Assembly (NCBI GenBank): GCA_905214905.1
Contig: CAJMNK010000081.1
Span: 1-7,311 of the forward strand
DNA from: an uncultured bacterium
GTDB taxonomy: Bacteria; Actinomycetota; Coriobacteriia; Coriobacteriales; Coriobacteriaceae
Direction of reading: 5' to 3'
DNA length: 7,311 bases
Shown here: one piece after another, positions 1 to 7,311 of the stretch
Numbering within the stretch: position 1 is the stretch's first letter
How the letters are laid out: every line of letters starts with the position of its first letter
Notes under the pieces: generated by a model
The model's input: only the letters and a program-made list of their open reading frames with translations
Told to the model about the DNA's origin: nothing
The model's database searches: none
Program-made: the position numbers and the translations under genes

Positions 1-13
1 TAAATTCAGCATA

Positions 14-46
14 AACAGGGGCGCCCTCTTTGAGGACGCCCCTGTT
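14..46 (-). terminator. Hairpin terminator closing the transketolase unit
   Basis: A 15-bp stem with a 3-nt loop (14-28 pairs with 32-46) begins about 46 bases beyond the stop codon of the transketolase C-terminal subunit. Pair 24/36 is C-A when read on the plus strand but a G-U wobble on the minus-strand RNA, so the structure is unbroken only in the transcript of these genes. The U tract after it is short (GTTTAT), so efficiency is uncertain. It may also serve a convergent gene left of the window. Confidence 0.75.
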
Positions 47-92
47 CTGGCTTGTTTGCGGTTGTCGAAGCGATGCTTTGCCTCGCCTTGCC

Positions 93-1016
93 TTATGCCA
101 AGAACTCCTTGGTGGTCGCCACGATGTTGGCGGCGTCCAGGCCGTACTTGTGCAGGAGCTCGGCACCCGGGCCAGACTCACCGAAGGTGTCGTTGACGCC
201 GATCTTCTTGAGCGGCGTCGGACACTGCTCGCACAGGACGTCGGCAACGGCGCTGCCCAGGCCACCGATCACAGAGTGCTCCTCGACGGTCACGACGTGG
301 CCGGTCTTGGTGGCGCTCTTGACGATCAGGTCGGCATCGATGGGCTTGATGGTGTGCATGTTGATGACCTCGGCGTCGATGCCCTCGGCAGCGAGCTGCT
401 CGGCGGCCTCGAGAGCCTCGCCGACCATCAGGCCGCAGGCGATGATGGTCACATCGGCGCCCTCGCGCATGACAATGCCTTTACCCAACTCGAACTTGTA
501 GGTCTCGGGGTCGTTGATAACCGGCGAGGCCAAACGGGCGAAGCGCATGTACACCGGACCGTCGCACTCGTAGGCGGCGCGCGTCACGGCGCGGGCCTCC
601 ACGTCGTCGGCGGGAACAATTACGGGCATGAGGGCGATATCCTCGCAGCACTGGTGCGTGGCGCCGTCCTCGCCCACCGAGATGCCGGCGTGCGTGGCAC
701 CGATCTTAACGTTGAGGTGCGGGTAGCCGATGGAGTTGCGGACCTGCTCAAAGGCGCGACCGGCAGCGAACATGGCAAAGGTACTCGCGAAGGCAACACG
801 ACCAGTGGTCGCGATACCGGCGGCGACGCCCATAAGGTTGCTCTCGGCAATGCCCACATCGAAGAAGCGGTCGGGGCAAGCGGCCTTAAACTTACCGGTC
901 TGCGTGGCGGCGGCCAGGTCGGCGTCGAGGACCACAAAGTCATCGTGCTCGTTGGCGAGCTCGACGAGGGCCTCGCCGTAGCTTACACGCGTGGCGATTT
1001 TCTTGACGTCTGCCAT
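93..1016 (-). CDS. Transketolase, C-terminal subunit (split enzyme)
   Basis: This 307-residue protein is the second half of a split, thiamine-diphosphate-dependent transketolase, which moves two-carbon units between sugar phosphates in the non-oxidative pentose phosphate pathway in the cytoplasm. Residues about 7-165 form the pyrimidine-binding domain, with the expected catalytic glutamate E58 in GIAESN and the segments FAAGRAFEQVRNSI (83-96) and THAGISVGEDGATHQ (108-122). Residues about 180-305 form the C-terminal transketolase domain. The start is the ATG at 1016, with AGGAG seven bases upstream inside the end of the partner gene. The open frame runs on to 1310, but that extension only crosses the partner gene. 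One base separates the partner's TAG from this ATG, so translation is probably coupled. Stop is TAA. A relative acting on another sugar phosphate, such as an apulose-phosphate transketolase subunit, cannot be excluded; the domain call is firm. Confidence 0.93.
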   Translation of the reverse strand: MADVKKIATRVSYGEALVELANEHDDFVVLDADLAAATQTGKFKAACPDRFFDVGIAESNLMGVAAGIATTGRVAFASTFAMFAAGRAFEQVRNSIGYPHLNVKIGATHAGISVGEDGATHQCCEDIALMPVIVPADDVEARAVTRAAYECDGPVYMRFARLASPVINDPETYKFELGKGIVMREGADVTIIACGLMVGEALEAAEQLAAEGIDAEVINMHTIKPIDADLIVKSATKTGHVVTVEEHSVIGGLGSAVADVLCEQCPTPLKKIGVNDTFGESGPGAELLHKYGLDAANIVATTKEFLA

Positions 1017-1017
1017 C

Positions 1018-1848
1018 CTAGAGCTCCTCTCCGGCGGCCGTGAGCTCTGCCATGGCCTGCTCAAACTGTTCATCGTTGGGGGCCTTGCCGTGCCAGCCAA
1101 CCTGGTTCTCCATAAAGGACACGCCCTTGCCCTTTGTGGTCTCGGCGATAATGGCGGTCGGCTGCCCCTTGGTGGCGCGAGCCTCGGCAAAGGCGGCGCG
1201 GATCTGGTCGAAGTCGTTGCCGTCGGCGAGCTCAACCACGTGGAACTTGAACGCGCGGAACTTGTCGGCGAGCGGCATGGGGTCGTTGACCTCCTCGACG
1301 GGACCGTCAATCTGAAGGCCGTTGTGGTCGACGATCACGCAGAGGTTATCGAGCTGCTGGTTGCCGGCAAACATGGCGGCCTCCCAGACCTGGCCCTCCT
1401 CGCTCTCGCCATCACCCAGCAGGGCGTACGTGCGATAAGTATCGCCCCAGTGCTTGGCGGCAACGGCCATGCCCACGGCGGCGGAAATGCCCTGGCCGAG
1501 CGAGCCGGTGGACATGTCGACGCCCGGGGTGTCGTTCATGTTGGGGTGACCCTGCAGGTGGCTGCCGATGTGGCGCAGCGTCTCAAGATCCTCCTTGGGG
1601 AAGAACCCGCGCTCGGCGAGCACGGCGTACAAGCCCGGAGCGCAATGGCCCTTGGAGAGCACAAAACGGTCGCGATCGGCCTTGCGGGGATCGGACGGGT
1701 CGACGTTCATTTCCTCAAAGTACAGATAGGTCATGATGTCGGCAGCACCGAGCGAACCGCCCGGATGGCCGGACTTGGCAGCGTGCACGCCGGTGACGAT
1801 GCCCTTCCTTACCTCGTTGGCAACCTTTTTGAGCTCTTCGTCGCTCAT
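1018..1848 (-). CDS. Transketolase, N-terminal subunit (split enzyme)
   Basis: This 276-residue protein is the diphosphate-binding half of the split transketolase and should form the active site together with the product of the next gene. The thiamine diphosphate/Mg motif is complete: GDGESEEGQVWEA begins at residue 145 and ends with the asparagine of VDHNG (N176). The conserved histidines in SGHPG (H28), SKGH (H68) and GWHGKAP (H253) are present, as is the SLGQG segment (116-120). Length is typical of the N-terminal half found as a separate gene in many Gram-positive bacteria and archaea. The ATG at 1848 has AAGGAAGG just upstream. The stop is TAG, followed by one base and the ATG of the C-terminal subunit. 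No sugar transporter or regulator gene is adjacent, which points to a general pentose phosphate role, though substrate cannot be read from sequence. Confidence 0.94.
   Translation of the reverse strand: MSDEELKKVANEVRKGIVTGVHAAKSGHPGGSLGAADIMTYLYFEEMNVDPSDPRKADRDRFVLSKGHCAPGLYAVLAERGFFPKEDLETLRHIGSHLQGHPNMNDTPGVDMSTGSLGQGISAAVGMAVAAKHWGDTYRTYALLGDGESEEGQVWEAAMFAGNQQLDNLCVIVDHNGLQIDGPVEEVNDPMPLADKFRAFKFHVVELADGNDFDQIRAAFAEARATKGQPTAIIAETTKGKGVSFMENQVGWHGKAPNDEQFEQAMAELTAAGEEL
1024..1028 (-). promoter_or_regulatory. Ribosome binding site of the transketolase C-terminal subunit
   Basis: AGGAG lies inside the last codons of the N-terminal subunit gene, seven bases before the ATG at 1016. It settles that start against the long upstream extension of the same frame and lets ribosomes ending at the TAG restart at once. 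Confidence 0.8.
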
Positions 1849-1933
1849 TGTGCCTTCCTTTCATCCTCTTTAGACAAGATGCGCACGGCACCGAAGGTAA
1901 TCCCAACACAGCCGCAATGCACGTACGTCATTC

Positions 1934-1962
1934 ATTATGCTGGAAACTGATGGCTTTACCAG
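1934..1962 (-). promoter_or_regulatory. Candidate promoter of the transketolase pair
   Basis: In the 207-bp spacer after the yitT gene, CATAAT (1939-1934) matches five of six bases of a sigma-A -10 box. The hexamer 17 bases upstream (CTGGTA, 1962-1957) is a poor -35. The predicted start near 1927 would give an approximately 80-base leader. An 8-bp palindrome ACGTACGT (1921-1928) falls at the predicted start. I see no other better promoter in the spacer, but the -35 is weak enough that this remains tentative. Confidence 0.35.
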
Positions 1963-2055
1963 AGTTTTTATCATTATTTGAACAATTTAGCAGGCAGAAC
2001 CGCTGATGAAACGGTTTATCAATGTGAACGTCTTTTGGATGGAACGCGGTCGCCC

Positions 2056-2946
2056 CTACGCGCTAATGTCCTTGAATCCCTCGCCGAAGGCTTCCGTAAC
2101 GTCAGCGACCGTCACAATGGCGTGAGGATCGCGCTCGCGCACGATCGTCTTAAGGGTATTGAGCTCTCGACGGCTCACGATGACCATGATCACCGGCTTC
2201 TCGGCACCCGAATACATGCCAGTCGCCTTAAACTTGGTACAACCACGACCCAGGCCATACATAATATCGGCAGCGATATCAGGGAACTTGTCCGAGATGA
2301 TGAGTACCATACGACGCTTGTTGCCACCATCGACCACGGCATCGATCACGTAGCCGCTAATGACCATCGAAAGGCCTGCATATAGTGCATTTTCGATTGA
2401 AAAGACCGGAGCCGACAGCGCACATACGGCAACATCGATCGCCATGACGGTCGAGCCCACGGGCAGCGAGGTATTACGCGAGATGATTTGGCCAATCGTG
2501 TCCGAGCCGCCGGTGTTGGCGCCGGCGCGCAGCACCATGCCATAACCGATGCCCGTGATGATGCCGCCCCACATAGCGGGCAGCATCAGATCGGCATGTG
2601 CCAGCGGCGCCACAAACGGAGCGAACAGGTCGGTGAAAAAGCCCAGCAGCACAAAGCCTGTCGCCGTCTGCACCACGTAGAACATGCCGCCCTCGCGCAT
2701 AACGACCAGCAGCAGCAAGGCGTTCATCACGATCGTCTGAATACCAACGGGAAGCGATAGACCGCGCGATGCGCCGACCGCCTGGATAATGGTGGCAAGG
2801 CCCGTAACGCCACCGGCAGCAAGGCCGTTAGGAATCAAAAACAGGTCGGTCGCAATAGCGGCCAGAGCGCACCCCAACATAATCTGGGGCAGGTCGTGAA
2901 AGAAGTTCATCGAAAGAATGCGCTTAATGTCCAGACGATATGCCAT
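2056..2946 (-). CDS. YitT-family integral membrane protein (DUF161 + DUF2179)
   Basis: This 296-residue protein belongs to the YitT family, which is widespread in Gram-positive bacteria and has no settled function. Residues about 20-206 are a membrane part with roughly six hydrophobic segments (about 20-38, 45-58, 69-84, 90-112, 122-141 and 164-205, the last probably two). The hallmark glycine-rich stretches are IPNGLAAGGVTGLA (38-51) and LRAGANTGGSDTIG (139-152). Residues about 212-292 are the soluble DUF2179 domain, seen in GRGCTKFKATGMYSG (233-247), VSRREL and the terminal GEGF (288-291), placed on the cytoplasmic side by family models. The ATG at 2946 is chosen because AGGGAGG ends four bases upstream; eight more in-frame codons exist but run into the terminator hairpin. 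Stop is TAG. The gene is separated from prfB by hairpins, so it may be independently controlled. Family assignment is strong; a transport role is only a guess. Confidence 0.92.
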   Translation of the reverse strand: MAYRLDIKRILSMNFFHDLPQIMLGCALAAIATDLFLIPNGLAAGGVTGLATIIQAVGASRGLSLPVGIQTIVMNALLLLVVMREGGMFYVVQTATGFVLLGFFTDLFAPFVAPLAHADLMLPAMWGGIITGIGYGMVLRAGANTGGSDTIGQIISRNTSLPVGSTVMAIDVAVCALSAPVFSIENALYAGLSMVISGYVIDAVVDGGNKRRMVLIISDKFPDIAADIMYGLGRGCTKFKATGMYSGAEKPVIMVIVSRRELNTLKTIVRERDPHAIVTVADVTEAFGEGFKDISA

Positions 2947-2958
2947 GCTGCCTCCCTC

Positions 2959-2987
2959 AAAAAAGCGCACCCCATCGGATGCGCTTT
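2959..2987 (-). terminator. Strong intrinsic terminator or attenuator before yitT
   Basis: On the minus strand an 11-bp stem (2987-2977 with 2972-2962, one G-U wobble at 2979/2970) closes a GATG tetraloop and runs into six U residues (2964-2959). The U tract ends one base before the AGGGAGG ribosome binding site of yitT. It can end the secA-prfB transcript, but any message for yitT that starts upstream must read through it, so it could act as an attenuator. Confidence 0.8.
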
Positions 2988-3006
2988 GAACTTCTTCTTG
3001 TATTCG

Positions 3007-3012
3007 ATTCTA
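3007..3012 (-). promoter_or_regulatory. Possible -10 box upstream of yitT
   Basis: TAGAAT matches five of six bases of a sigma-A -10 element and sits between the two hairpins downstream of prfB. The hexamer at normal spacing (GTGGTT, 3035-3030) does not resemble a -35 box and there is no extended -10. If used, transcription would start near 3000 and the terminator hairpin would fall in the yitT leader. Confidence 0.25.
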
Positions 3013-3026
3013 CCGATTCGCCGGAC

Positions 3027-3050
3027 AAAAACCACCCCTGCGCAGGGTTT
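3027..3050 (-). terminator. Weaker hairpin with U tract downstream of prfB
   Basis: The perfect 12-bp palindrome CCCTGCGCAGGG (3036-3047) is flanked by AAACC and GGTTT on the minus strand and followed by TTTTT (3031-3027). Outer and inner stems compete for the same bases, so folding is less certain than for the hairpin at 2959-2987. Lying about 60 bases beyond the prfB stop, it is a plausible first terminator of the secA-prfB unit. Confidence 0.45.
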
Positions 3051-3111
3051 ATTCCGAATACAAACCCGTCCAACCGTTGGGCTTAGCATCGGCTTGAAGC
3101 CGCCCGATGTT

Positions 3112-4259
3112 TTAGATCTCCGAGCCTTCTACATCGGCGTTGCCGGTAGCCCAACGGTGATAGCCAATCACAAACGGATCCAAATCGCCATCGTCAAGAA
3201 CGGTCTCGACGTTGCTGGTCTCCACGCCCGTACGCAGGTCCTTAACCATCTGGTACGGGTAGAGCACGTAGCTGCGGATCTGGTTGCCAAAACCAATCGT
3301 GGTCTTGGGTCCGCGAATCTCGTCCAGGGCCTCGGCACGCTTCTCGAGCTCAATCTCGTACAGGCGAGCCTTGAGGATCTGCATGCACGCGGCCTTGTTC
3401 TGGATCTGGCTGCGCTCGTTTTGGCAGGTAACCACAATGCCGCTGGGGAAATGCGTCACGCGCACGGCGGAGTCGGTGGTGTTTACGCCCTGGCCACCCG
3501 GGCCACTTGCGTGGTACACGTCGACGCGGATGTCGTCGGGGTTGATCTCGATATCGATATCGTCGGGCAGCACCGGAATGACCTCGACGCCGGCAAACGT
3601 GGTCTGGCGGCGCTTCTTGTCGTCGGTGGGGCTAATGCGCACCAGGCGGTGGACACCGGCCTCGGCGCGAAGCATGCCAAAAGCATCCTTGCCTTCGACG
3701 GTAAAGGTCGCGCGATCAATGCCAATGACCTCGGCCGCGGGGCAATCGTTGATGGTGACCTTCCAACCGCGGCGCTGGCAGTACTTCATGTACATCTTAA
3801 AGAGCATGAAGGTCCAATCCTGGGCCTCCAAACCACCCTGCCCGGGCTTGATGGTCACAATCGCGTCGCCATGGTCGAACTCCCCGGTAAACCAGCTCGC
3901 AAGCTCAAGCTCGTCGATGGCGCGGGCCAGGCGTTCTGCCGTAGCGGCAGCCTCCTCGCGCAATGCGACGACGTCGGGGTCATCCCCCATCTCCTCGGCA
4001 AGCTCCAGCGCGGCGCGGGCATCGGAAAGCTCGCCGCGCGCGTTGTCCACGGCAGCAATATCTTCCTTGGTGCGCGCGATTTCCTCCATGGTGGCACGGG
4101 CGGCGTCGGCGTCATCCCAAAAGCCGGGGGCCACGCTTTTGGCCTCGAGCTCGGTCACGCGCGTGCGCTTTTCGTCCAAGTGGAGATACGACTCGACCTC
4201 GCCGAGCCGGTCCGCAAACGCGTCCAGCTCGGCGGGCGTTACCTCTAAAGCCTCAGCCA

Positions 4260-4260
<1 letters not shown>
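3112..4260 (-). CDS. prfB: Peptide chain release factor 2 (RF2), no frameshift
   Basis: This 382-residue protein releases finished peptides at UAA and UGA codons on the ribosome. The N-terminal helical domain spans about 1-115, followed by the GGLEAQDW segment typical of RF2 (142-149), the decoding domain, and the catalytic GGQ loop (GPGGQGVN, GGQ at 255-257) whose glutamine is the usual methylation target. The decoding loop reads HRLVRISPTDD, giving SPT at 210-212 where RF2 normally has SPF; V207 and T220, RF2 positions linked to third-base reading, are retained. Where many RF2 genes carry a CTTTGA frameshift signal this gene reads TAT CTC CAC TTG GAC and continues in frame, as is common in actinobacteria. 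Its ATG shares one base with the secA stop (TAATG), and AGGA seven bases upstream supports the start. Stop is TAA. RF1 is excluded by the AQDW segment and overall layout. Confidence 0.96.
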
Positions 4261-7067
<2,807 letters not shown>

Positions 7068-7074
7068 GTGGTTT

Positions 7075-7079
7075 TCCTT
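7075..7079 (-). promoter_or_regulatory. Ribosome binding site that decides the secA start
   Basis: AAGGA is seven bases upstream of the ATG at 7067. It lies within codons that would be translated if the ATG at 7088 were used, and that ATG has only a G-rich, poorly matching leader. The site therefore favours the 935-residue form over a 942-residue form. Confidence 0.7.
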
Positions 7080-7088
7080 TTTGGCCAT

Positions 7089-7113
7089 CGCCCACGCCGT
7101 GCAGCTGCGGGCG
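7089..7113 (-). other. Leader hairpin of secA
   Basis: CGCCCGC (7113-7107) pairs with the G-U containing partner at 7095-7089, giving a 7-bp GC-rich stem with an 11-base loop on the minus strand. On the plus strand one pair becomes A-C (7094/7108). The stem ends directly at the ATG of 7088 and stands 21 bases before the ATG of 7067, leaving the chosen ribosome binding site free. No U tract follows, so it is not a terminator. A regulatory role is inference. Confidence 0.45.
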
Positions 7114-7128
7114 AGTTAAACACAGATG

Positions 7129-7134
7129 ATTGTA
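7129..7134 (-). promoter_or_regulatory. Possible -10 box of a secA promoter
   Basis: TACAAT matches five of six bases of a sigma-A -10 element, about 60 bases upstream of the chosen secA start. The hexamer at normal spacing (GGCCGC) is not a -35 box. Rival pairs such as TTACGT with TATAGG, 18 bases apart and spanning the dyad at 7162-7177, are equally imperfect. Confidence 0.3.
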
Positions 7135-7161
7135 CTTTAGCCAAACAAGGCGCGGCCTATA

Positions 7162-7177
7162 CGGTCGACCTCGACCG
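7162..7177. promoter_or_regulatory. Perfect 16-bp dyad, possible operator
   Basis: CGGTCGA and TCGACCG form a perfect inverted repeat around a two-base centre, upstream of secA. There is no U tract, and a two-base loop would not fold well as RNA, so a binding site for a dimeric regulator is more likely than a hairpin. No regulator gene is present in the window to pair with it. Confidence 0.4.
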
Positions 7178-7197
7178 CCACGTAATAACTATGACCA

Positions 7198-7232
7198 ACC
7201 TGCCACAATGGGACAGGTTTATTTTGGCAAGT
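7198..7232 (-). repeat. REP-like inverted repeat, copy A
   Basis: Eight-base arms (7198-7205 and 7225-7232) pair with one G-U wobble on the minus strand and enclose GGGACAGGTT (plus strand, 7210-7219). The sequence TGCCAC, a short gap and GGGACAGGTT recurs 65-67 bases to the right in copy B. The layout resembles REP-type intergenic palindromes that RAYT transposases mobilise, but no transposase is in the window. Confidence 0.5.
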
Positions 7233-7264
7233 TTTATCTGAGCAAACGCCGTCTCTCTGCCATG

Positions 7265-7295
7265 TGGTGCCACGGGGACAGGTTAGTTTGCACCA
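7265..7295. repeat. REP-like inverted repeat, copy B
   Basis: Perfect six-base arms TGGTGC (7265-7270) and GCACCA (7290-7295) enclose the same core GGGACAGGTT (7275-7284). Copy B shares TGCCAC with copy A but has a shorter gap before the core. Arms differ between the copies while each keeps self-complementarity, which suggests that the stem shape matters. Confidence 0.5.
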
Positions 7296-7296
7296 A

Positions 7297-7311
7297 TAAA
7301 AAGAAAAGGGC
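7297..7311 (-). terminator. Possible tail of a terminator cut by the window edge
   Basis: On the minus strand the window opens with GCCCTTTTCTTTTTA. A GC arm followed by a long U-rich run is what the 3' half of an intrinsic terminator looks like, so an upstream minus-strand gene may end just beyond the edge. The other arm is not visible, so this stays tentative. Confidence 0.3.

Noticed and set aside
30..1043. 337-codon open frame on the plus strand
   Set aside because: It is the antisense shadow of the transketolase C-terminal subunit and begins inside the terminator hairpin.
1017..1310. N-terminal extension of the transketolase C-terminal subunit to 405 residues
   Set aside because: The extra residues are low-complexity serine, proline and arginine read out of frame across the partner gene, while a good ribosome binding site precedes the ATG at 1016.
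1998..2016. Inverted repeat AACCG/CGGTT after the yitT gene as a terminator
   Set aside because: The stem is five pairs with a nine-base loop and no U tract follows on the minus strand.
3087..3109. Hairpin CATCGG/CCGATG just after the prfB stop as a terminator
   Set aside because: The stem is six pairs and is followed by CTAAGCCC rather than U residues, so termination is unlikely; it is mentioned only as a possible partner of the downstream terminator.
4160..4190. Programmed +1 frameshift site in prfB
   Set aside because: No CTTTGA or in-frame stop is present; the gene is continuous from the ATG at 4260.
2896..4248. 450-codon open frame on the plus strand
   Set aside because: It lies opposite prfB and the intergenic hairpins, has no ribosome binding site worth noting and no recognisable domain.

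Overview
The window looks like ordinary chromosome from a high-GC Gram-positive anaerobe, most likely the Coriobacteriia (a Collinsella-like organism). This rests on the high GC with strong Shine-Dalgarno sites, an RF2 of the actinobacterial type (GPGGQGVNTTDSAVR) with no programmed frameshift, a secA-prfB gene pair, and a transketolase split into two subunits. The assignment is an inference from remembered family features; no search was run.

All five genes lie on the minus strand, so transcription runs from the right edge to the left. Region 7089-7311 is the secA upstream region. It holds two related REP-like inverted repeats sharing GGGACAGGTT, a perfect 16-bp dyad, a weak -10 box and a leader hairpin touching the first possible secA start codon. 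Then come secA (7067-4260) and prfB (4260-3112), which overlap by one base (TAATG) and are surely co-transcribed. Region 2947-3111 carries two hairpins with U tracts; the second is strong and ends directly against the ribosome binding site of a YitT-family membrane protein gene (2946-2056). A 207-bp spacer with a weak promoter candidate precedes the transketolase pair: the N-terminal subunit (1848-1018) and the C-terminal subunit (1016-93), one base apart. A 15-bp hairpin at 14-46 closes the unit.

Functionally these are housekeeping genes: the motor of the Sec export machine, the UAA/UGA release factor, an integral membrane protein of unknown function, and a pentose-phosphate enzyme. I found no new defence, mobile or biosynthetic system. 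The most unusual points are the RF2 stop-codon recognition tripeptide, which reads SPT where RF2 normally has SPF; a terminator-like hairpin placed as a possible attenuator before yitT; and the REP-like pair upstream of secA. The long plus-strand open frames are antisense shadows of these genes.
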